DNA of 64,000 bases from Nematopogon swammerdamellus (lineage: Eukaryota > Arthropoda > Insecta > Lepidoptera > Adelidae): assembly GCA_946902875.1 (NCBI GenBank), contig OX336342.1:14935523-14999522 (forward strand), given 5' to 3'. The notes beneath the pieces are model-generated. The model worked only from the letters and a program-made list of their open reading frames with translations. It did no database searches and was not told where the DNA came from. The translations under genes were made by a program, and so were the position numbers. Of this stretch, positions 47,440-59,900 are shown in pieces (position 1 is the stretch's first letter; every line of letters starts with the position of its first letter).

Positions 47440-47810
47440 AATATAAACATTTATTAATTAGACGCATTTAGAAGGTTGTTGGTGAGTGAGACAGATCATG
47501 AGAAATTGCTAGTAGCGATTAATTTCTAACAGAGAATAGGCCGTCTAACCACATTTGAACCTGAAATGTTGCATTGTTAGCGCTGACGTGCTGACGAATA
47601 GGCAATAATTTTTATTTATTTTTCAAATTGAATTTCACGCGTGTAAAAATCCTTACAATAGCTAGTAAGTAATAGGTATTATAAGGGCGTTCAAAGTTTC
47701 CGAAAGCCTATAACCCTTCCCTTTTGGCTTCGCCGTAGTAGGGCAAAAAGTAGATAGCTGATACACATATAAAATATATAAGGGGCAAGTTTTGAAATTA
47801 AAATCACACT
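47440..47810. other. 3' flank of the CAP gene; nothing recognised
   Basis: AT-rich DNA. The CAP transcript should end near 47805-47815, about 15-20 nt past its AATAAA. Confidence 0.4.
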
Positions 47811-47827
47811 AAAATGCTTTTACATAT

Positions 47828-47833
47828 TTTATT
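47828..47833 (-). terminator. CAP gene polyadenylation signal AATAAA
   Basis: AATAAA lies two bases after the stop codon, implying a very short 3' UTR. A T-rich stretch follows on the minus strand. Confidence 0.7.
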
Positions 47834-47835
47834 GT

Positions 47836-47935
47836 TCAGCATTTCGCTCCATACAAAGCATCACAACCAACACTGCAGCAAAGCTTCTCACACCCTGCTC
47901 CAGTCTTGTAAGGGAATTCCCCTATGTAGTTGCCT
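47836..47935 (-). CDS. CAP gene exon 6 and stop
   Basis: Acceptor AATATTTCAG. 100 nt including TGA at 47838-47836. Codes for Gly-Asn-Tyr and a Cys-rich C-terminus ending Ala-Lys-Cys. Confidence 0.95.
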
Positions 47936-50900
47936 CTGAAATATTATAAATAAATGTTCAGTAGGATTTTGTCCGTTCGTCTCACGTTCGTCTGCCCTTT
48001 TGTCCGCCCATCTCTCTGTTAGCTTAATAAATTTATTTTGCAGGTATTATGCATAACCACAGAGCATTAAATGCGCGCGCCCGCCCCTACTAGAGGCGCC
48101 CTGAGCGCGATTTCTCTACAACGCCGTTCAAGCCTGTGGGCGTGGCCTATGACTTACATTATGTGTGTTGTGCGTGTGCATTTGTTTTGTGCGTGTGCCT
48201 AACTTGCTCCTCTTTGTGTGTAGTGTCGATACTAGCACACACACACACATACGAAGCGCTAGCAGCTCAGCGTACGGTTATTGGGTTTCAAATATCATCG
48301 CTTAGGGCGCCTCTAGTAGGGGGCGCGGGCGGTAGGTATTTGATGCGCTGTGTGCATAACCACATTTCATGAGAAAACTTATAACGACATACATATTTAC
48401 ATACACGATAAATGACAACCTATACAACACAACATATCCCCTGTGTGCGTGGGTGATGATGTACGTGTATGTAACACGTACATCCTCTGCACGTGTTACA
48501 CACACGTATATCCTCACCCACGCACACACGCACGCACGCACACATGCATGCTACAATAATGCAGTCTGATAGGTATATACTAGAACGATAAAAAAGGTAT
48601 GGACGCCGGACTGTCAAATGCATGTATGAGAACTAGCGTCGCCGAGTTGCGGGGAGCGGAGTGGACTTACCGATGATAAGATATTCCAGTATTGTGCACA
48701 CTAAACTTGGCTGTAGTGTTTTTACACGTAAACACAGAGCATGCGGGTATTTTAAACAGGTTTTTGCGAATGCAGCCGATGACATCCAGACGGGCCAGCG
48801 CGCGACCGTCTAATGAAACAAGTTGCTTTTACTTATATCGTATGCTTTTAGGCTCAATTCACACTGGGACGGCAGCGGCCGGCAGCGGCCGGCGCGGCAG
48901 GCTCGCGTCGCGTCGCCGCGCGCTTCCGCGCGTCGCCGCGCGTGGCCGCCCGCGTGCCTATGCTAGAGTCGAGTAGGTGAGTAGAGCGGGGAGAGCGGGG
49001 AGCGCGCGGCGCCGCGCGGCCGCCAGCGGCCGCTCGACCTTTTCGGACTTTTCAAGCGATATTGGTCTTTTTAAGTATGTAGATAAAGTTTAAAATTATT
49101 TCACACAGAAAGTGCGCGCCGCGCCGCTGCCGTCCCAGTGTGGATTGAGCCTAACTTATATCGTGTAACGCTGGCGAGGATAGGGTCCGGGGTCCATACC
49201 TTTTTTATCGTTCTAGGGTATATATTTTTGATATTTTATATTTTTATGTATTCATATACAAATTACAAGTAGGTAGGTACTTTTTAGGTTTCCGTATCCC
49301 GTACGGAAGCCTATTACTAAGCCTACGCCGTCTGTCTGTCTGTCTATCCTATTGCTGTATCTTCGGAACCGTAATGGTAAACGGTAAACGGAGGGACTTG
49401 AATCATTGCAACACAGGCGAACAATTGGTTCCCTTAGCCTGTTTTATAGGTACTACCATTGCCGATGTTCCGAAGAACTGGCTTCCCTCATCCCTCCTGC
49501 CCCGATCCGTATTCGTCACACCCGCCGGACTCGTTCGGAACATCCATATGTTGTTGACACACAACTTCTGAGAACGCATCGCTTTTCGAAATCGTTCCTA
49601 TGTCGTACGGCGAAAATATGGAACGGTCTTCCGGCGAGTGTGTTCCCCACCACCTATAACCTGGGAATCTTCAAAAGGCGTGTTAATAAATTAGACAACA
49701 ACCTCTTTGTCCGCCTTGTAGCTGGCATGGCGCCTCTCTGAGCGTGGTTTCGCGAGGAGTGGGGTTATTGGCTGTGTGTTAATCGTTCTTTGAACTTTTG
49801 GGCACAGCCACCCGAGCCGGTAGTCTATAAAAAAAAATAAAAAAATAAAAAAATAGGTAGCCGCTTGAAATTTTCACATAATATGTGGTCGAATATGTGA
49901 CGATCAAAGGGGGAAGCACTGACATGGCACCTAGTTCACCCGGTGTTATGGGCTGACATCACGGACGTTGTAGGTGATGTAGACAACCAAGTCAGTTTCC
50001 ATAAAAAAAAAAAAAAAATTATGGCGGATATAACAACAAATAATAAAAAATATAAAAAGTTAAAAATTAAGGGGGTTCCCATACAATAAATCGTTTTTTT
50101 GTGCGGAAACCTCGGTGCGTGAGTCCGACTCGCACTTGTTTATATTCTAATTGTCTATGTTCATGTAAATACTTAGTGTTAAGTTCCCGAATAAAATTAA
50201 TAAAAAGTACAGAAGGTTGCCTGGCCGACATTGCTTTTCGCAATAAGTTCACCTTCTGCACTGCAGATCTACTAAAATGCACACAAACCCTACAATACAA
50301 TGCAAAGTAAAACAATAGTAAAATATCTTACGGTGGGCCGTAGTTGCACACGTAAAGCAATCTGGTCCAGCCATTCTCCACTTTCTTAGACAGTCCACAG
50401 CCCAAGTGGGTGGATGTCGCCCATGCCATCTGAAATGCGGGATACGGGTACACCATCTAGTAATACTCGTAACTTACAAACACTGATTTGTTTACTTTGA
50501 ACCACAGAGCATCAAATGCGCGCGCCCCTCCTAGAGGCGCCCTAAGCGCGATTTCTCTACAACGCCGTTGAAGCCTGTGGGCGTGGCCTATGACTTACAT
50601 ATGTGTGTTGTGATGTGTGTGTTATATGTGTGCATTTGTTTTGTGCGTGTGCCTAACTTGCTCCTCTTTGTGTGTAGTGTCGATACTAGCACACACACAC
50701 ACACATACGAAGCGCTAGCAGCACTGCGTGTAGTTTTTGGGTTTCAAATATTATCGCTTAGGGCGTCTCTAGTAGGGGGCGCACGCGGTAGGTATTTGAT
50801 GCTCTGTGCTTTGAACTAATCTCTTGTATTCTGTGACTACTGCATCACACACACACACACACACACACACACACCACACGTATCGAGCGACAGGACCGCA

Positions 50901-53900
50901 TGGCGGCGGCGGCGGTGAAATAGGCGATGGAGGCGTATCACGATTCGCGACACACCATTATGTTCTTTGCCAACGAATGAGCTGTGCTGTGGCATGCGCT
51001 GAGTATACAACGTGTCCCAAAACTCAACGTCAAGCGGGAACCAGGGAGTAGGCCAGTTCATGACTAACCAGGGAAAAATAAGAAAAGAAATCGGAGTGAT
51101 TTGTTTTTTATGATATGTGCATTTTTTTTAAAACGTTGAAAATTTCTCGAGCAACATTTTTAGGTACTACGACTACAAATTAGCAAATATAATTGTTAAA
51201 AATGTCTTATTGGTAGCCTAAATAACTCTGCTATTGATCAGTATCCCAAATAAAACCAGAATGCATGTAGTTTTACCAAAAAAAATATTCAGTAAAATTT
51301 TTTTTTCTGGTTCCTGGTTCCCGCTTGACGTTGAGTTTTGGGACATCCTGTAGATCCGTGATATATCCGTGATGGATGACTGATGATGATAGAACTAAAC
51401 AATGGTCTGTTCAGGGAGGACAAAAAATGGTCAGATTTCATTGTATGCATAACTTACTATTTTGTATCGTTTTGTAATTACAGTCGTATCGTTGGGTCAT
51501 TGAGCCTGTTTTATCGGTACTACTATGGCCGCTGCTCTGATTAACTTGCTTCCCTTATCCCTCCTCCTCCTGTTCGCCTTCGCCTAACCCGCCATACTCT
51601 CGCGAAACACCCCTTTGTAGTCGACAGAAGAGTTGTTCGAACTGCACGATTCTCTAAATTCGTTCTTCTGCCGCACTGCAAAGGTGTGGAACGGGCTCCC
51701 TGGGAATATCTTTCCCCACTCCTTCCTACAATCCACGGATCTTCAAATCGCGGGTTAATAGCCTTTCCCCAGCGACATTAGTCCACCTCCAAGCCGGACT
51801 GGCACCTTCTCGGGGGTGAAATAGGCTGCGATTGAGGCTGCGACCTCGGGCAAAGCCACCCACTTCGGAAGCAATAAAACAAAAAACGCAAAAAAATATG
51901 TTGTTTATCTGTTAAATAAACAAATTAATTGTTTACCTGTGTATAATGTCCGACCATCTTGCCTCCAGAGGCGGCTCCAGTTTTGCTATATTCATAGTCG
52001 TGGTGTTCATTGAACCAAGCGGCAGTAGGTGAAGACATGTTCAAATGAACACGTTGACTGGTCGTACTGAACAGGTATAGATTCTCTCCAGTGATGAAAC
52101 GGCCGGAAGCTAAAAATGTTCAGTATTAGTCATGAAGTGAAGAGAAGTGTGTTTATTCGACGTTTGAGATAGTCAAGCTGTTCAACAAATATAAGTCGAA
52201 CTTTACAAACTTGGATTAACCCTCAAGCGCACTAGGTGATACAACTAAAGGGAAGCACGTACATGACATGACACCTAGTTTCATTGAAATTTATTAATAG
52301 AAATATGTGCTTTAGTAAATAAACGTGTATTTACTAAAACACATAGTTCCAACAAAAATAAGATCTAGTTAATGGCTGACATCATAGGCGTATCAAGGCA
52401 GGTGATGTAAAATTGTCAAGTTGTATAAAAAAAGTTAGGCACAGGTCTAGGGTATCACATGTAGGGCCTGAAACATGAGGTTCAAGCTGGTACGAAAGCG
52501 CTTGAGAAGAGGGCACCACCACTCGCCAGTGCGTGAAACATCCAAATTGCTAACTTCAACCTTGTATATAGGGCAATACCTTCGAGGGAAAAAAATCAAT
52601 AGAGGCGCGGTCTCATACAATTTTTTTTTTCTCTCCTTGCTCCATCTTTCAGCAGCTTCATAGCCTTTATCAGATTCGTTGTATGTACTTTTTATTTTTG
52701 AAGCTGCTGTCCATCAACTACAGCTTCAACTTTTAATTGTGCCAGGATTACGGCTGCTCGGCCGGTACATTTTGCCGCTTTAGTCGCGACACAACTGTGA
52801 TGTATGTAGGTAGCCACAAAAATATCAGTTGTCCGCAATAAACCGCGATACAAGATAGCGTTGTTTTTCTGGTGCTCCCCCTTGTTCCTACAGAACCTAA
52901 CTCCGGACTTATCAGTGGCGACGAGAACATTAACGAACCCGAGCGAGAGTGTTGTTAAGTTGGTTTTTCGTAAAGGCGATCGATTGGGCGAGAAATGGCG
53001 GTGGGCAAAATGGGACCATTTGACCTCGCCAAGGACGACTGGGACTCGTATGTAGACCGCTTAGAACAATATTTCATCGTTAACGATATAAAACCGGCAA
53101 TAAGAGTAGCTACATTAATAACAGTAATAGGAAGTGAAGCGTACGAACTCATGGTGAATTTGTGTACACCGGATAAACCTTCGGCAAAGACATTCGAAAA
53201 TTTAATTATAATTATGAAAGAACATGTACAACCGAAACCAAGTCGGTTAGCGGAGAGGTTCAAGTTTCGACAGAGGGTGCAGAAAAGGGGCGAGAGCATC
53301 GCTGAGTATGTAGCGGAACTAAAAAAGTTATCTAGGCAGTGCAAATTTACGACAGCTAGTTTGAAAGAAAATTTGCGCGATCAGTTCGTGTGCGGTATTA
53401 TGAGCGATTATATTAGACAAAGGCTGTTCGCGGAGGACGATGTCGCATTTGATACGGCATTCCAGCTCGCCGCATCCCTGGAAGCTGCGGAGACCAACGC
53501 TGCGCTTGTGGAGGACTGTGCCCGCGGGAGCGGTGACAGTACACAAACAGCAGAGGTGCACCAGCTGACCGCGACGGAGCGGGGAGCAGCGAGAGGAGGT
53601 ACGTCTGGCTGGCGTGAGCGGCGGGGCGGCGGCGGCGGGCAGGCAAGCCGCGGGGGCAGCGGGGGCGAGCGCGCCCGCGCTACACCACCGTCGACCGGCG
53701 ACGACAACAGCGCCGCCACCGGCCGGAATGCGGCGAGAATGAAACAGACCGACAGGAGTGACAGGCGTAGAACGGGCAGTGACGGCGGCGGCCTGTCATC
53801 GTTGTCTTACAAACATTGCAACGTGTGCGGAGGTAAACACGATAAGGAGGAGTGCAAGTACAAAACCTACGTGTGTCGTGTGTGTAATCGGGAAGGTCAT

Positions 53901-56900
53901 TTGAAGAGAGTGTGCCCTAAATGGAGAGGCCAGAGCAACACATCCTTCTACAACATGGCCGAGGAGAACGAAGGATCGTTTTCGGAGAGTGTAACTAGTG
54001 ACAGTGATGAGGTAATTATGCTCGACAATTTTTCTATTGAGACGAGTGAATTAAAGCGTTTCGAAGCCTATGTAGTAAAGGTTTGCATTGAAGATACACC
54101 GTTGTTAATGGAAGTGGACACCGGAAGTGTCATATCATGCATTAGTTACGATTGTTATGCCACACATTTCTCGCATTGTAAAATAGAAAAAACTGGGTTA
54201 TCACTGCGTTATTATACAGGAGAGATTGTGAAACCGCAGGGCAAAATCACACCTCTAGTTAAGTATGGTGGAATTTGTAAAAAAATTGACTTGTACATCA
54301 TGAACAGCGGCAAAACAAATTTACTAGGAAGACAGTGGATACATGAGTTAAAAATACACATAGCGTCACCCGCAGTTTATAGTATGAGGGAGGTCGGTGC
54401 ATCTTTTAATATGGAGGAATTCAGTTCCAGATACTGTGAGGTGTTCTCGGAGGGCCTGGGGAGGTTCACCGGCGGCAAGGTCGGCTTCCAATTACGGCCG
54501 GACGCGCGGCCCAGATTCCTGCGGGCTCGTCCAATGGCGTATGCACTGCGCGAGCCGGTCGAGCGGGCGCTCGACTCGCTCGTCGCCGATGGCATCATCA
54601 CTCCTGTCTCCACATCCGACTGGGCCACTCCCATTGTGCCGGTGATGAAGAAGGACGGTACGATCAGGATATGCGCAGATTACAAGTTAACATTAAATAA
54701 ATGCTTAGAGGTGGACCGTTTTCCCTTACCGAAAGTAGAAGACTTACTCACGAAATTGCACGGCGGCCAAAAATTCACTAAACTCGATCTGTCACAAGCG
54801 TATGCGCAGTTGGAATTGGACGACGAATCAAAAAAATACACAGTCATTAACACACATAAAGGGTTGTTTAGGTATAATAGATTGATTTTTGGGTTAGCCT
54901 CCAGTCCGGGTATTTTTCAAAGGAAATTAGAGCAACTGTTCGCTGATATGCCTCGGGTGGGAGTGTTCCTGGACGATATTATAATTACAGGCGAGAACGA
55001 CGAGGCGCACATGGCAACCCTAAGGAAGGTATTCGATAGGCTGCAGAGGTACGGTTTAAAAATTAAAAAAGAGAAGTGTACCTTTTTCGCAGATTCGGTG
55101 ACGTACTTAGGATTTGTCATCAGTAAGCACGGAGTACACACGTGTCCAGAGAAGATCAAGGCTATAAAGGAGGTAACGGCACCTAGTAATGTTTCTGAAT
55201 TGCGTGCCTTTCTGGGCTTAGTGATGTATTATGCCAAATTTGTACCGAATATCAGTACAATTCTAACACCATTGTACAAGTTGTTGGGCAAGGAAGTCAA
55301 GTTTGAGTGGAGCGAAGGTCACGAGGAAGCTTTTAATAAAGTTAAACAAATGTTGATTTGCAGTAAGATTCTCGCTCACTACTCGGCCGACTGGCCGCTG
55401 GTGCTGACAACGGACGCGAGCGCGGTGGGAGTCGGCGCCGTCATCTCACACGTAACGCCGACCGGCGAGCGGCCGATAGCGTACGCATCCCGCGTCTTGA
55501 ACTCGGCAGAGAAGGCGTATTCGCAGATAGAACGAGAGGCGTTAGCGATCATTTACGGAGTAAGAAAGTTCCATCAATATTTATATGGCCGTCGGTTTAT
55601 ACTCAGGACGGACCACAAACCATTGGTTTCAATTTTTGGAGACAAATATGGAATTCCCCTAATGGCAGCGAGTAGAATGCAGCGTTGGGCAGTGATACTG
55701 GCTGGGTATACTTATGACATAGAGTATGTACGCAGTGACAGAAACGCGGCAGATGCGTTATCTCGGTTGCCAGTGGGGAGAGAAAAAAAAGAAGCAAGGG
55801 AGATGACGTACCTAAATTTTATTCAAAAGTTCTTACCGATCACACGAAAAACAGTTCAGGAACATATAGCAAAAGACGAAGCGTTAAAAAAGGTATTTGT
55901 ATTTATACAAACAGGCTGGCCGGATAGATGCACGGACGACAACTTAAAGCCCTACTTTGTTAGACGGAATGAACTATACATAGATATGGGATGCATAGTT
56001 TGGGGTTTTAGACTGGTAATTCCGACTACTTTGAGAGAGTTCCTACTAAAAGAGTTTCATGTCGGTCACGTTGGTGTAGTCAAGATGAAAAGTATCGCTC
56101 GAGGCGTAGCGTGGTGGCCGCGCGTGGACGCAGACATCGAGACGACGTGCCGAGAGTGCAGCACGTGCAGCGCGGAGGGGGTGGCGCCACCGCACGCGCC
56201 GCCGCGCCCCTGGCCGCACGTGTCGGAGCCGTGGTCGCGATTGCATGTGGACTTCTTGGGACCTTTTCACGGTAAAACATTTTTAGTTTTGATCGACGCA
56301 ACGTCCAAGTGGATAGAAGCATTTCATATGCAAAGAAAAACAGCTAGCGAAGTGATTAAGGTTCTAAGAGAGACCTTCGCACGATTTGGCTTACCTAAGG
56401 AGATAGTGTCAGACAATGGGCCGCCGTTCAGTAGTAGTGAATATGGTCAATTTATGGAACTGAATGGAATCAAGACGACATTTACTGCGGTATATCATCC
56501 GTCGTCGAACGGGGCGGCAGAAGGGGCAGTTAAACTGTGTAAGCGAGCGGCGAAGAAGTCCCTTCGAGACGGCTGGGATATCCATGCGGCGTTACAGGCT
56601 TATTTAATGGCTTATAGAAATGTAGCCCACAGCACGACGGGGGTATCGCCAGCCATGCTATTACAGCGTAGGAGCTTAAGGTCGAGGTTAGATTTATTGA
56701 GGGGAGAGAGACAGGTAGAACATCGAGTGCTTAACGCGCAAGACAGGCAGGTAGAATATACCGGAGGCAAGGAAAGACAGTTAACCGTTGGAGATAAGGT
56801 TGTGGTTCGTGAGTATACTGGCGGATGTAAGTGGTCAACGGGTCGCATAGAAAATTGTTTAGGGTCGCGTCACTATGTGGTGAGTAGAGAGGACGGTCCA

Positions 56901-59900
56901 CCAATAAAAAGACACATCGATCAGATAAAAAAGAAACAAGTCACGGCACTCTCTTACCCTACTTTATCTACCGGTGCAGCGGAGGGGGCCACGGATTCAG
57001 GTAACAGCAGTGGAGAGGGAGCGAGCGTTTTGGTCGAGCAAGTGGGGTCGGGGTCTCGCGCTCCGGCTGCGGAGGTACCGGAGGTACCGCCCGAGGTGCC
57101 CCGAGTGGAGCGCCCCACGAGACTCAGAAAGCCAGTAGATAGATATGGCTTTGAATTTGATTAATCGGTGTTGATGAATGTATGTAACATGTCCAAATCC
57201 AAATAGTGAATATTATTTGATGAAGTTGGCTTAATTTTTTGTTTCTAGTAAAAAAAAAAATAAAATAAATAAAAAAAAAAAAAAAAAATCTATATTATTA
57301 TGTTAAAATTAATTACTAGGAATGTTTGTTGAATTTGGTAGAATATTTATTCTTTTTGTTATATTGTTAAATTAAGGGTGAGGGTGTGATGTATGTAGGT
57401 AGCCACAAAAATATCAGTTGTCCGCAATAAACCGCGATACAAGATAGCGTTGTTTTTCTGGTGCTCCCCCTTGTTCCTACAGAACCTAACTCCGGACTTA
57501 TCAACAACATATTTTGTTCTGCCCAATAAGCCCACTGCCGGAGTATTTACGTGCTCCTGGAGACGATTCTGTCCCACTAAACTGTGACCAATTACGTACA
57601 AAACTGACGTATGGAGTGTGACCAATTGACCATACATTGTTATTGGTTAACACTTTCAGGGGACAAATTTGAAATTCTAGCCCCGCCTCTATTGTATTCT
57701 TACCTCGAAGGGGAATGAGGTTGTATTATTACAAGTGGGTACTAACGAATTGTTTTATCAGTATTGTGTTCAAATACTCCCTTGGCAGCATACTTCTCAG
57801 CCTTCGAAGCTAACTCGTCATCCCATACCTATGAAAAAAATACATTTTGATTGAATATTCAGCGGAGCCTCGAAAATTTATCATAAAAATATTTTAATAA
57901 TTTCGTTTTAATAACTTCATTGATTGACATGATTATTATTATACCATATAATTATATAAATGTAACTACATACGTTTATTTCAACATTTTATGTAGGTAC
58001 AAGACATATTTTCACATAAATTTTACATGCTAGTATAATAATACAGAACATTAATATAAAAACAACTACCTATCTATGTACATTATTAATCAAGTGTTTA
58101 TCCAACTGATTTTTAAAACTGTTCACTGAGATAACACTCATCGGTCATCACTTCGTCCCACTGCTCGGTTAGAAAGAAAGTAGGTACGTCCTTGGGTTTG
58201 AACAAAAACTGGTTCAGTTGAGTTTTTATAGACACAGAGCATCGAACTATTTACTGCCCTGTGGTTTGAGCGAATGACCACGATGTCCCGCATAATGTAT
58301 ACCGATTTAAGTTTAGGCATGTCATAGTCGGCATTTAGTATTTGAAAAGTTTTGATGAGATCTCCTCTTTCTCTTTTTTCCTCAATCATGTGTCGTCAGG
58401 CCGAGTGCTTCTAAGCGATAATAACTCTTTTTAGTTAAAAACAGACTTCACCCCCTGAAGTGCCTTCTTTCCAACATGGAGGTTTTTTTTTTTTTTTTCT
58501 GATATAGCCATCTGCCATCGGAATTCTACCATAAGCAGATTATTTGTTGTTTGGGGTATGGCGTTTGAGGTGGGCCATCCATTGACGGCTCTCCCTTTTG
58601 GTTGTTAGTGTCGAACATCTAGGGTCAACACTTGGTGTCGTTTCAGCCTTCCAGGGCCGGTGTGGTCCAGGAGTGCCGTGGCCAGAATATTTGGGTGATT
58701 TTTTAGCCTCGTCTTGTATCTGGTACAATTCGACTGGATCTCAGCTTTTACGCTCGGCACTTTGAGATGCTCGTGTATGTCATCGTTTTTAGAGAACCAT
58801 GGTGCGTTTGATATGTTTCGAAGCACTTTGTTTTGGAATCTCTGCAAGATCTCAATGTTACTGTTGCTTGCAGTGCCCCACAACTGTATGCCATATGTCC
58901 ACACCGGCTTGATGACCGCTTTGTAGATGAGGAGTTTGTTGGATGTGCTCAGTTTAGAGGCTCTGCCCATCAGCCAGTGCAGTTTGTTGAGCCGTAGGTT
59001 CAGTTCCTGTCTTTTGCACCTGATGTGCTCTTTGAAAGTCTGCCTCCTATCTAAGTGCATTCCCAGATAACGCACGGAGCTAGTGTGTGGTAGGGTTTCG
59101 CTTCCAAGTTTCACAGGAGGACAGTCGCCGACTCGAAGTGAAAATGTGATGTGGTGAGACTTGGGTGCGCTGACTCGGATCCGCCATTTTTCAAGCCATA
59201 TGTCCACTTTGTCCAGGTGAGACTGGAGTATACTGGACGCCATTGCTGCGCTAGAATGGCTAGCAAGGGCCGCCATGTCGTCTGCGTAAGTGGCTGATGT
59301 CACATTGTCAGTCTCAGGCATATCTGCCGTAAAAATGGTGTATAGAATCGGACCCAGCACAGATCCCTGCGGAACTCCTGCTAGAATGTCGTGGAAGCAA
59401 GAGTAGTCTTCTCCAACCTTCACTTGAAAGATTCGGTTTTCCAGGTAGGATCTCAGGACTTGGTATATTGTGTGTGGTAAGAGTTTTTTAAGTTTATACA
59501 ACAGTCCTTTATGCCACACTCTGTCGAAGGCCTGTTGTACATCAAGAAAAGCTGCTGAGCAGTACTGTTTGGCCTCGAATGATCTGTGCACCTTATCAGT
59601 GATCCTGTGTACTTGCTCGACTGTTCCGTGCTGTGGTCTGAATCCAAACTGATGATTTGGGATAATGTTAGCAGATTTCATAATTGGGCTCAATCTTCTT
59701 AGAAGTACAACTTCAAGCACTTTCGATGTTACTGGTAAGAGGCTTATTGGTCTGTATGACCTGTAGGTGACCTGATATGACCTGTGGTCTGTATGGTCTG
59801 TATAACATGGAGGTGGAGAAAATTAATAATGGAGAAACTACGAGTACTAATTCAGCAGACTTAAAATTGGTTTTTTCTCTGTTTCTTCTGTCATCACTAA

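Larger units (their letters stand above)
52796..57503 (+). mobile_element. Complete Mag-like Ty3/Gypsy retrotransposon, 4708 bp, antisense in CAP intron 3
   Basis: Two 119-bp LTRs (52796-52914, 57385-57503), both TG..CA; no difference was found by eye. A perfect 5-bp target duplication ACAAC lies at 52791-52795 and 57504-57508. Primer-binding site at 52916, polypurine tract at 57374-57384 and one uninterrupted Gag-Pol ORF. All expected parts are present, so it is either recent or still active. Mag-clade placement rests on the short LTRs, Ser-tRNA primer, two zinc knuckles and lack of a chromodomain or env. Confidence 0.96.

Noticed and set aside
48136..48372. Small ORF starting Met-Gly-Val-Ala, also present at 50568
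   Set aside because: Both lie inside the hAT-like MITE copies; shared only because the MITE is shared.
53408..53719. Pro/Ser-rich minus-strand ORFs
   Set aside because: Antisense shadows of the Gly/Arg-rich Gag linker.
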